Shown: positions 1-7,851 of the stretch, piece after piece
Layout: every line of letters begins with the position of its first letter
Numbering within the stretch: the stretch's first letter is position 1
DNA from: Bacillota bacterium
GTDB taxonomy: Bacteria > Bacillota > DTU030 > DUMP01
Direction of reading: 5' to 3'
DNA: 36,019 bases
Assembly: GCA_012516165.1 (NCBI GenBank)
Contig: JAAYWY010000033.1
Location: 1 to 36,019 of the forward strand
Made by a program: the position numbers and the translations under genes
The notes under the pieces: model-generated
The model's database searches: none
What the model saw: the letters and a program-made list of their open reading frames with translations, nothing else
What the model was told of the DNA's origin: nothing

Positions 1-2
1 CC

Positions 3-469
3 GTTGCACCCGGCATTTACGCCGGGTGAGGATTGAAACGGGCCTCAAGTCCCTAGCCGTGAACGATGCCATCCCGTTGCACCCGGCATTTACGCCGGGT
101 GAGGATTGAAACGTAGCAGCCGTAGCTCGTTTCGAACTCGAAGCTGCGTTGCACCCGGCATTTACGCCGGGTGAGGATTGAAACTTGCTTATGATCCCCA
201 CTCTCACCCCTCCCTTGGTGTTGCACCCGGCATTTACGCCGGGTGAGGATTGAAACATGGGACACTCGGCACGGCCTGGGCACCGCGAGCGTTGCACCCG
301 GCATTTACGCCGGGTGAGGATTGAAACTGCTGCATGCTTGCTCACCCCCTTACTTCTTCTTGTTGCACCCGGCATTTACGCCGGGTGAGGATTGAAACAT
401 CCAGCAAGTAACCATTGGGTCACCAGCTTTGGGTTGCACCCGGCATTTACGCCGGGTGAGGATTGAAAC
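3..469 (+). CRISPR. CRISPR array (3' part), 7 intact 37-bp repeats GTTGCACCCGGCATTTACGCCGGGTGAGGATTGAAAC, spacers 34-36 bp
   Basis: Identical repeats at 3-39, 76-112, 148-184, 220-256, 291-327, 362-398, 433-469; internal stem CACCCGGC/GCCGGGTG; ATTGAAAC 3' end suggests + strand orientation with the leader left of the window. Confidence 0.99.
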
Positions 470-498
470 TAAACAAGAACAAAGACAATAGGCTATGT

Positions 499-535
499 GT
501 TGCACTTGGCATTAACGATGGGTAAGGAGTGGGAC
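499..535 (+). repeat. Degenerate terminal CRISPR repeat
   Basis: GTTGCACTTGGCATTAACGATGGGTAAGGAGTGGGAC aligns ungapped over all 37 nt with the consensus, with about 9-10 substitutions; preceded by a short 29-nt spacer-like gap. Confidence 0.9.
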
Positions 536-625
536 AAACATGTATGTCGATGGCGATCAAAATGTATAATCAAAAGAAATTATGAATCATGGGGTGGTAT
601 AATATCTATCGGGGGACAGGTAAGA

Positions 626-662
626 TTATTAGCACCTTCTATATTGGGGTGGGGATTGAAAT
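626..662 (+). repeat. Second, more decayed CRISPR repeat remnant
   Basis: ...AGCACC..GGGGTGGGGATTGAAAT; the last 15 nt GGTGGGGATTGAAAT match GGTGAGGATTGAAAC at 13/15; about two repeat units beyond the remnant at 499. Confidence 0.65.
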
Positions 663-785
663 GTTATTCTAGTTGTTATATTATGGACAAAATAAGAAGA
701 GCGGCAGGAACTTGCCTGTCCACCACTAGAAATGCTATATACTTGCGCATAAAGCCATATGCATAAGAAGGATTTCTATAAGTAA

Positions 786-827
786 AACCCCGCCGGCCAT
801 AAAAAATATTTATGCCCGTGCGGGGTT
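786..827. terminator. Long imperfect hairpin, terminator-like on the minus strand
   Basis: AACCCCGC cggC CATAA ... TTATG cccgt GCGGGGTT; reading the minus strand the stem is followed by TTTT. Confidence 0.5.
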
Positions 828-854
828 GACGTTTTCGATATAATTGTATACAAT
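826..854 (+). promoter_or_regulatory. Promoter with overlapping GntR-type operator
   Basis: TTGACG (826-831), 17-nt spacer, TACAAT (849-854); perfect palindrome ATTGTATACAAT at 843-854 covers the -10. Confidence 0.65.
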
Positions 855-901
855 AATACACAAGTACAAGGATACAATATTACCTTATGGAGGTGCCCGC
901 T

Positions 902-1072
902 ATGAAAGCATGTGCTCCGGAGAGGGCAGGATGCGTGCTAGACCGGTATGTTGTGGATCAGGCGGAGCCGACTGGTGGAGATGGCTGGGTGCTAAGAGTA
1001 GCGGATACGCCGTTTTTGTGGGGAAATTTATTTCAGTGGGATTATCTTTTGAGCCGTCCTTTGGAGGACTAG
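902..1072 (+). CDS. Uncharacterised 56-aa small protein
   Basis: MKACAPERAGCVLDRYVVDQAEPTGGDGWVLRVADTPFLWGNLFQWDYLLSRPLED; GGAGGTG RBS 6 nt before ATG; own promoter upstream and hairpin terminator downstream. Confidence 0.6.
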   Translation: MKACAPERAGCVLDRYVVDQAEPTGGDGWVLRVADTPFLWGNLFQWDYLLSRPLED

Positions 1073-1128
1073 TGGCTGTTAGATAATCTGGATGAATTAA
1101 TATGTATAGCAGGCTTCTTAACATATAG

Positions 1129-1163
1129 CACCTGTGCGCTAATGAGTGCAGGTGTCTTTTTTC
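1129..1163 (+). terminator. Rho-independent terminator after small ORF
   Basis: CACCTGTGC gctaatga GTGCAGGTG followed by TCTTTTTT. Confidence 0.75.
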
Positions 1164-1285
1164 ATTTTTCAACTGGATCCTTCTGGATCATTAAAGTAAA
1201 GCAGGGCATATAATGAGGAAATTTTAGGTCTAAAGGGATGTTTTCTTATTGGCATAAGCCTGGTAGTTAGTAATACCCTAATATC

Positions 1286-1314
1286 TTGCGATTGTTGTAT
1301 ACATAGCATACAAT
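1286..1314 (+). promoter_or_regulatory. Promoter/operator of the GntR gene
   Basis: TTGCGA (1286-1291), 17 nt, TACAAT (1309-1314); inverted repeat TTGTAT-N7-ATACAA at 1295-1313 overlaps the -10. Confidence 0.6.
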
Positions 1315-1375
1315 GAAATAGACAACAGTTGCTCGGTTACGGTTGCGCTAGTTCTATTTGGGGGAGGGATAGATA

Positions 1376-2077
1376 TTGCCGCGGCGCGGAGATGGTGGGC
1401 GATCTGGTCGTTCGGCAGTGCTCAGAAGTAGTATTTTTTTTCAACTGCGTGATGATATCTTAAAAGGACGATTTGAACCAGGCGAAAGCTTAGTGGAGCT
1501 TAAGCTGGCAGCACAGTATGGCGTTAGTCGTACGCCGGTGCGGGAAGCGTTAAGGCAATTGGAGTTAGAAGGTTTGGTTAAATATTTGCCTAATCGCGGT
1601 GTAGTGGTGGAGGGTATTACTACTGAAGATGTGGAGGATATTTTTGTTATTCGTGAGCATTTAGAAACGCTGGTAGCTACCTGGGCTGCTAAGCATGTTA
1701 AGCCGGAAGAAATAAAAAAGATGAAGGAGATTTTAGATTTACAGGAATTTTATACGGCTAAAGGCGATGTGGAACAAGTTACTAGTCTAGATACCGAGTT
1801 TCATCGCTTGTTATTGGAGGCTAGCCGCAGTAAGTCACTACGGTATGCACTGGGTAGTATGTTGGACTATGTGGAGCAGGCTCGTTTTCGGTCGCTCCGC
1901 GTGCCGGGTCGTATTCATGATTCGGTAGGAGAGCATCGGGCTATTTTAGAGGCGGTGGCGGATGGCAATGCCGAGCTAGCAGGAGAACGAATGGGAGAAC
2001 ATATGCGGCGGGCTCGCGAAAATGTATTGCGTTATGTGGCTGCTCCCCAAGATCCCACCAATAAGGAAAAGGAATAA
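1376..2077 (+). CDS. GntR-family (FadR/FCD subfamily) transcriptional regulator
   Basis: Winged HTH 'LRDDILKGRFEPGESLVELKLAAQYGVSRTPVREALRQLELEGLV' plus FCD-like C-terminal domain; TTG start after a GGGGGAGGG RBS. Confidence 0.95.
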   Translation: MPRRGDGGRSGRSAVLRSSIFFQLRDDILKGRFEPGESLVELKLAAQYGVSRTPVREALRQLELEGLVKYLPNRGVVVEGITTEDVEDIFVIREHLETLVATWAAKHVKPEEIKKMKEILDLQEFYTAKGDVEQVTSLDTEFHRLLLEASRSKSLRYALGSMLDYVEQARFRSLRVPGRIHDSVGEHRAILEAVADGNAELAGERMGEHMRRARENVLRYVAAPQDPTNKEKE

Positions 2078-2083
2078 ATATAG

Positions 2084-2126
2084 GGCTGTCCTTATAGCAT
2101 GGCTTAAGCGGGACAGCCTTTTTTTA
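2084..2126 (+). terminator. Rho-independent terminator
   Basis: GGCTGTCC...GGACAGCC followed by a T run. Confidence 0.85.
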
Positions 2127-2276
2127 TACTTGGATCCAGTTGATTGGGGAATTATAAAAAGTATCGGCAGTAAAAAAGTCGGGCCTTACTGTTTATATGG
2201 CCAATAGAGCAGCGGTATGATGTCAAGTGGTAATTGGAAGTTATTTTAGAAATTCACCGCAATTGGAGGGTTTGCA

Positions 2277-5200
2277 CTGGATATTCAAGAACTGCGCCAG
2301 CGGGAGGCGCAATTTCAGGATATTTTGGCCACCGAACTTAAAAAAATAGACCGACGCCAGACAATCGATGTTGTTGTGGGAATACCGTTTTACAATGAAA
2401 AGGAAACTTTGGCACAGGTGGTTACCACTGCAGTGCAAGGGCTAAGTCCGTTTCTTAATGTAAAGCCGCTTATTTTATGTGTAGGTGATCCGGCTGGCAA
2501 AGAAGCGTTAGCTTCGCTTACAGATTTAAGTTTGCCAGTACCGCATCACCAGTTTCTTCTGGCAGAGGGGATCAATGGCCGCGGTTTTAGTATTCGCGCT
2601 ATATTAGAAGTTGCTCGGGAATTGGCTGCGGACGCGGTGCTCCTAGAAGCGGACCTTAGAGAAGAAGGAAGTGAAGGTTTTAAGCCTAGTTGGTTGGAAC
2701 GTTTATATTTTCCTCTGCTACAGGACTATGACTTGGTTAGTGGTTGCTTTCGCCGCCACTACTTTGAGGATCCCACGGGCAGTCTATTTGTAGGGCCTAT
2801 GCTTGAGACATTCTTTGGTCTTAAGTTGCGCGATCCCTTAAGCGGGGTGTATGGTATTTCCCGGCGGCTAGTAGAGGATTATTGTACTGATCTTGACTGG
2901 TGGTACGGTGGCGTTGGTGGTTATGGTGTCGATCCTTGGTTGGTGGCCCAGGCGGTGGTGTGGAAGAAAAAGATTTGTGAAGTAAGCCTGGGGTCTAAGA
3001 TTGGACCGCCTACTTTAACCAAGCGGGCGTATGTGTTCAAACAGGTGGCACAGTCCTTGTTCGATTGTATCAAAACCAACGAGGACTATTGGCTCCGATC
3101 CCAACTCATCTTAAAGCAACCAGACATTTATGGTCTAGAAGCTCGCGATCGGGCGCCAGCGTTTAGTTGCCATCTGGAGGATCTTGTAGCTAGTTTTTCT
3201 CAAGGGCTTGATCAGTACAGTTCGCTTTTGGCGCATGTGTTGCCGGAGAAAGCTTTTGCTGCTATGGAAAAGGCTGCTTTTCAGTCAGGCCGGGATTTGG
3301 TGTTTAGTGATAGATTATGGACCACGGCTGTGTATCATTTTTTACAGACGTACGCTTTTGATAACACAGTGAAAGCGGAAGATATATTTGAAGGCTTACG
3401 GATTGTCTATGATGGTCGCATTGCTTCTTTTGTTGCTGGTGTGAACAAATTCTCCAATTTAATAGGGGAAGTAAAACACTTAGATCAGGAGGATCTTACT
3501 TATGAACAGGTTGATCGGCTTAAAAGGAATCAGGTTGCAGAGTTCTTAGATGCCAAGAGTGGATTTATTAAAACTTGGGTGGAACGGGCGGCGGAAGTTC
3601 GACCGGTAATTACCCCCCTGGATTATTTAGAATTTATTCCTGGTGTACCGCTAGCCTTGCCCAAGGACTTAAAAGGTATTGGTGGTTTGCCGGTTAGAAC
3701 TAATGCTGTTTTTCGTCGCCTGGAGGAACGCTATAGCCAGGAATTTCACCGCTTTATACATGAAGAGTTAGGGTTAAGTGAAAATTTAACCTCTGAGAAG
3801 ATTGGTGCTGGTTTAGAGGAGTTTATGACTAAGCTGGAACAAATAATGCATACTTTGTTGCCAGGGGATTTGGCTACAGCTGAGGGAACCAGACAGGTGG
3901 TGGACCAAGTATTAACCTTGATTCCGCACAAGAGAATTTTAGCCGTAAAAGAAGAAGTCTTGCGGCAACTTCTGACAGAATTCCCGCCGCCCAATCTGCT
4001 CATTCGCTTAGGTTACACCAGTACAGCCGAGCTACTTAGCCACTTAGATGTACGGGACGCACTGGCGTTGGCTGGTATCAGCGAGGAACGAGAATATACC
4101 GACCGCCTACTGTGGTGGTTGGGAGATAACTTACGGCCAGATAGTCTAGAAGAAGTAGACATGCGGCCGCTCATTTTTACCCCGGAGACGTTTCCGGGGG
4201 TGGGGGAACTTAGGGATATCTCGCATTTTGATCGTTTGGCAGCGCGAATTACCGTGAGCAACTTGCCTAAAGGTTTGGGCGGATTGTTCCCTAAGCTGCG
4301 CTACTTAACCCATATTGCTAAAACGTTAGTGGAAGCAGAACACTATTCCTTTATTTGGCAGATATATGCTCGAGAACGCAAGGGTTTTGGTCTTAAGCTG
4401 GTTAACTCTGTTATTAAGCACCGCGGGCGGGAGGTGTTTTCAGCTACCAATATTTTTCAAAACTGGCACCAGCGGGAGCTTACAAAAAGGTTGCAGCTTG
4501 TGGCGCAAGACCTTAAAAGTCAAGAGCAGCTAGAGGAAGCACGTTTTTTGGAGCTTATGGCTAAAGGTTATGGGCTTGGTCTTACCCTAGGCGACGGGAC
4601 CTTTATTCCTTGTTCCGCATGGACCTGGGCCAGCTATAGCTTCCGTGGCGGCAAAGGTATTCCTACTCCGTTGTCGGTGCGGATAGAGCGTGATTGGTTC
4701 CACCATGATTTATTAGAAGAAATTTACAAGGAAATGGGCTTTCGACCACAAGATATTATGGTGGATGCCATTAACCGTATCGGTGAAGGCCGAGAGTCCG
4801 AGAGCTTATTGGATGCTGTTTTACGCGGCCCTGTCCAGGAAGAGGTAGTTTTGGTTCAAGATGTGGGTTCTTATCCACCGGCAGGACAACTTAGACGCCA
4901 CAAACTAAACCCGTTATTGGAACCCATACAAGAGCATTATTGGGAAAACCGTTATGTGCTCAATGCTGCCACTGTGCGTTTAGATGGTAAGGTGTATGTA
5001 TTGTACCGAGCTTTTGGCGAAGATGAAGTATCACGGATCGGGTTGGCAATTTTTGATGGTGCCCAGCTCTTAGAACGCTTGCCGGAACCTATTTTTGGCC
5101 CAGTTATACCGGAGGAAAGCCACGGCTGCGAAGACCCGCGAGTGGTGGTGATCGGTGATCAGCTATACATGGTGTATACAGCTTATAATGGCATTGTTGC

Positions 5201-5846
5201 TCAGGTGGCAGCAGCTACTATTTTAGTAGATGACTTTTTGGCGCGGCGCTTTGATCGCTTTCGGCACTTAGGTTTGGCTTTTCCGGGGTTATGGGATAAA
5301 GATGCCGTCTTATTTCCGGAAAAGGTGGGCGGCCGTTGGGTAATGTATCACCGGGTGGAGCCGAGCATTTGGGTATCTTATGCTGACGAACTAAAGTTTC
5401 CTTGGCCAAAGCAGAATCATAAGATTATCATTGGACCACGGTCGGGACTAATGTGGGATTCGTTAAAAATTGGGTCTGGTTCGCAGCCTATTAAAACCAA
5501 ATACGGTTGGCTGCTCATTTATCATGGGGTAAGCAGTACTATGGTTTATCGGTTGGGTGTAATTTTGGTAGATATAAAAGATCCCGGACGGCTGTTGTAT
5601 CGTTCTCCTAATCCCGTGCTGTCTCCTGAGACGGAGCACGAAATGGGGGCCAAGGGGCGATCGTGGGTGCCTAATGTGGTATTTACCTGTGGAGCGGTAC
5701 CGGGGACGGACAAAGAGGTGCTGGATGATGATGATGAAATACTATGCTACTACGGTGCTTCGGACACTTATCTTTGCCTGGCTTCGGCTACTGTGGCTGA
5801 GCTTATCCCAGAGGCGGTGCGTCGGCGCATTGCCCGTAGGCGGTAG
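2277..5846 (+). CDS. Fusion protein: N-terminal GT2-like glycosyltransferase, middle region, C-terminal GH130-like glycoside phosphorylase
   Basis: N-term 'IDVVVGIPFYNEKETLAQVV' GT-A-like; C-term 'ENRYVLNAATVRLDGKVYVLYRAFGEDEVSRIGLAIFDG...HGCEDPRVV...MVYTAYNG...DKDAVLFPEKVGGRWVMYHR...GSGSQPIKTKYGWLLIYHGV' GH130-like; ORF open back to CTG at 2277, with GGAGGG 6 nt upstream (ORF track start is TTG 2325). Confidence 0.85.
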   Translation: MDIQELRQREAQFQDILATELKKIDRRQTIDVVVGIPFYNEKETLAQVVTTAVQGLSPFLNVKPLILCVGDPAGKEALASLTDLSLPVPHHQFLLAEGINGRGFSIRAILEVARELAADAVLLEADLREEGSEGFKPSWLERLYFPLLQDYDLVSGCFRRHYFEDPTGSLFVGPMLETFFGLKLRDPLSGVYGISRRLVEDYCTDLDWWYGGVGGYGVDPWLVAQAVVWKKKICEVSLGSKIGPPTLTKRAYVFKQVAQSLFDCIKTNEDYWLRSQLILKQPDIYGLEARDRAPAFSCHLEDLVASFSQGLDQYSSLLAHVLPEKAFAAMEKAAFQSGRDLVFSDRLWTTAVYHFLQTYAFDNTVKAEDIFEGLRIVYDGRIASFVAGVNKFSNLIGEVKHLDQEDLTYEQVDRLKRNQVAEFLDAKSGFIKTWVERAAEVRPVITPLDYLEFIPGVPLALPKDLKGIGGLPVRTNAVFRRLEERYSQEFHRFIHEELGLSENLTSEKIGAGLEEFMTKLEQIMHTLLPGDLATAEGTRQVVDQVLTLIPHKRILAVKEEVLRQLLTEFPPPNLLIRLGYTSTAELLSHLDVRDALALAGISEEREYTDRLLWWLGDNLRPDSLEEVDMRPLIFTPETFPGVGELRDISHFDRLAARITVSNLPKGLGGLFPKLRYLTHIAKTLVEAEHYSFIWQIYARERKGFGLKLVNSVIKHRGREVFSATNIFQNWHQRELTKRLQLVAQDLKSQEQLEEARFLELMAKGYGLGLTLGDGTFIPCSAWTWASYSFRGGKGIPTPLSVRIERDWFHHDLLEEIYKEMGFRPQDIMVDAINRIGEGRESESLLDAVLRGPVQEEVVLVQDVGSYPPAGQLRRHKLNPLLEPIQEHYWENRYVLNAATVRLDGKVYVLYRAFGEDEVSRIGLAIFDGAQLLERLPEPIFGPVIPEESHGCEDPRVVVIGDQLYMVYTAYNGIVAQVAAATILVDDFLARRFDRFRHLGLAFPGLWDKDAVLFPEKVGGRWVMYHRVEPSIWVSYADELKFPWPKQNHKIIIGPRSGLMWDSLKIGSGSQPIKTKYGWLLIYHGVSSTMVYRLGVILVDIKDPGRLLYRSPNPVLSPETEHEMGAKGRSWVPNVVFTCGAVPGTDKEVLDDDDEILCYYGASDTYLCLASATVAELIPEAVRRRIARRR

Positions 5847-5857
5847 TGGGAAGAGAA

Positions 5858-5888
5858 AAGCCTGGTGGCAAAAAATGCTACCAGGCTT
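5858..5888. terminator. Bidirectional hairpin terminator between convergent genes
   Basis: AAGCCTGGTggc aaaaaat gctACCAGGCTT. Confidence 0.75.
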
Positions 5889-5906
5889 CAGCTTTGTCCC
5901 ATGTGA

Positions 5907-6482
5907 TCAGGAACGGTTTTTGGCGGTGGTGGGTACCAGAGTTTCAGCTCTAAGCCAAACGCTTACCCGTTTATAAAGTAGGAAAGTGGCCACAGAGGTA
6001 AAAAGTCCCTTCATCAGGTTAAAGGGGATAATAGCGGCTTTTACCATAGGCAGTATCTGTTCTACTGGTATGTTCCATAGCGGTAAGAAGATGTAGATGT
6101 CGGCAATGGTAACGGTGGCGGTCATAACAATAGATCCCACTATTAAGGAAACAATAGCTCCATTAAGGGTGCGAAAACGGCGGTAAGTGAGGGCGGCAGC
6201 AATAACTAAGCTGGCACCGGTGACAAAATTAGCCGACGTGCCAATGATACCGGATTCGGAGCGCCCAGAAAGAAGAAAAATAACACACTTGATAACTTCG
6301 GCTAGGACACCGGCTGCAGGGCCATAGGCGAAACCAGCGATAAGGGCTGGCACATCGCCGAAGTCAAATTTAAGAAATGGTGGCATAAAGGGAAGAGGAA
6401 ACTCCAGATACATGAGCAAAAATCCCAAAGTACCCAAAAACGCTACTTTGACCAAGTACTTGGTATCATGAAGACGAGACAT
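5907..6482 (-). CDS. ribU: ECF transporter S component, RibU-type riboflavin transporter
   Basis: 'FPLPFMPPFLKFDFGDVPALIAGFAYGPAAGVLAEVIKC' typical of ECF S components; preceded by an FMN riboswitch. Confidence 0.9.
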   Translation of the reverse strand: MSRLHDTKYLVKVAFLGTLGFLLMYLEFPLPFMPPFLKFDFGDVPALIAGFAYGPAAGVLAEVIKCVIFLLSGRSESGIIGTSANFVTGASLVIAAALTYRRFRTLNGAIVSLIVGSIVMTATVTIADIYIFLPLWNIPVEQILPMVKAAIIPFNLMKGLFTSVATFLLYKRVSVWLRAETLVPTTAKNRS

Positions 6483-6522
6483 AAGATAATGACCTCCTTA
6501 CAAGTAAAATTCACAAGTAAAA

Positions 6523-6550
6523 TTCCCCGGAAGAAGTACCTTCCGGGGAA
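6523..6550 (-). terminator. Expression-platform terminator of FMN riboswitch
   Basis: TTCCCCGGAAG gtactt CTTCCGGGGAA followed by TTTT on the minus strand. Confidence 0.8.
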
Positions 6551-6572
6551 CAACAGCTAAGCTAGGGGGATC

Positions 6573-6728
6573 ATAACCTTCTCCCATCCGGACTATACCG
6601 TCGGCTCTGGGTTATACCAGATCAACCACTTATGTGGCTCGCGGGCTCATCTTGGCTTATGCACCAAGCATCACCGCCGGTCAGGAATTGGAGGCCAAAG
6701 CCTTCTCACCTTGCCCTGAAGGACTTCT
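6573..6728 (-). promoter_or_regulatory. FMN riboswitch (RFN element)
   Basis: Minus strand: CCTTCAGGGCAAGGTGAGAAGGC...CCTGACCGGCGGTGATGC...GAGCCCGCGAGCC...CCGACGGTATAGTCCGGATGGGAGAAGGTT, the hallmark RFN blocks. Confidence 0.96.
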
Positions 6729-6911
6729 TCTATATTGTATTTCATTAATTAACATAACACAATTTACCGAGAAAAACAAGGCATTGATAGGTATTTTTTG
6801 GGGTAGAGACAGCAGGGATTTACAATATTATCACGAATACAGTGGTTAGATTGGTAACTTCAGGCAATTGCGGCAAGGGTGAACCGGGCAAGGGGGAAGG
6901 AGCAACCAGCC

Positions 6912-7844
6912 ATGAAGGTGCACATAGCGCAGGTGGTAAAGAGCCAGATTGCTGTTTGGGCCCGGCAAGAAGGGAAGGAAATTGGTGGGCTGCTATTAGG
7001 CCGGGTACAAAAAAGTGGTGAGCTTATCCGTCGTGTACGGGTGGAAGCAGCTGTGTTGGCCCAAGGGGCCGAGTCGGTGGGAAGTAGTATACGCCTGACG
7101 CCGGAACTGGTGGCCGAAATGACAGAACAGGCTAAACGCGAGTACCCTACTTTTCAAGTAGTGGGCTGGTTTCACACCCATAACGGTCTGGGAGCCTTCT
7201 TTTCCAGCTATGATGCAGCTGTTCATAAAGAATATTTTCCGGAAGTATGGCAGATAGCACTAGTCTTTGACCCAGAGCTAGACAAAGAAGCAATTTATGT
7301 CTGGCAAGGTCAAGAAATTGTTCCTTATGCTTTTGATTCAGGAGCGGAACCACAAAGTTTGATAAGCCAGCGTCCTGTTTTCTCTCGTTATCGTTTAGTT
7401 AATCCCAGACGTTTGTTGGCGTCGATAGCGGTGATAATCTTATTAGTGGCGGCGGGAGTGGGGCTTTTTAGGTGGCGGAGTAATGGATCAGGGGTTCCAA
7501 TACCAGAACCAGGGCCAACAGAGCCTATTGGCAGTCAGGTACAAGAACCGATCAGTTCCGAGCCACCAGCAGCGGCTCCTTCTGTCCCGGCTCCTTCTGA
7601 GGGTACGGGCAATCAACTATTGCTGGAAGGAACTAAATATACTATACAGCCTAATGATAATTTATGGGAGATTAGCCGCCGGTTTTATGGTCATGGTTCG
7701 TACTTTGGATTGATCTTAGAGCATAACCAGATTGACGATCCTCGACAATTAACACCAGGGCAAGAGTTATTGCTACCACCGAAGCCCGAAGGGGGCGTTT
7801 CAGAGGCAGCAGGGACGACAGCGGTTCCGGGTGTAGGGAACTAA
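6912..7844 (+). CDS. Membrane-anchored JAMM/MPN+ metalloprotease-like protein with C-terminal LysM domain
   Basis: EIGG glutamate plus HTHNGLGAFFSSYD (HxHx7SxxD JAMM motif); TM segment 'LLASIAVIILLVAAGVGLF'; Pro/Ser linker; LysM 'YTIQPNDNLWEISRRFYGHGSYFGLILEHNQIDDPRQLTPGQELLLP'; AAGGAG RBS before ATG 6912. Confidence 0.9.
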   Translation: MKVHIAQVVKSQIAVWARQEGKEIGGLLLGRVQKSGELIRRVRVEAAVLAQGAESVGSSIRLTPELVAEMTEQAKREYPTFQVVGWFHTHNGLGAFFSSYDAAVHKEYFPEVWQIALVFDPELDKEAIYVWQGQEIVPYAFDSGAEPQSLISQRPVFSRYRLVNPRRLLASIAVIILLVAAGVGLFRWRSNGSGVPIPEPGPTEPIGSQVQEPISSEPPAAAPSVPAPSEGTGNQLLLEGTKYTIQPNDNLWEISRRFYGHGSYFGLILEHNQIDDPRQLTPGQELLLPPKPEGGVSEAAGTTAVPGVGN

Positions 7845-7851
7845 AATAATG

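Noticed and set aside
53-304. Minus-strand 83-aa ORF with repeated VSILTRRKCRVQ
   Set aside because: It is the translation of CRISPR repeats and spacers, not a gene.
497-861. ORFs 497-766 (+) and 676-861 (-)
   Set aside because: They overlap degenerate CRISPR repeats and the promoter-proximal hairpin; no RBS and no family-like sequence.
844-1086. 80-aa ORF overlapping the small ORF in another frame
   Set aside because: Starts inside the operator/promoter; the 902-1072 frame has the proper RBS.
6634-6849. 71-aa plus-strand ORF
   Set aside because: Lies antisense across the FMN riboswitch; constrained RNA structure explains the sequence.
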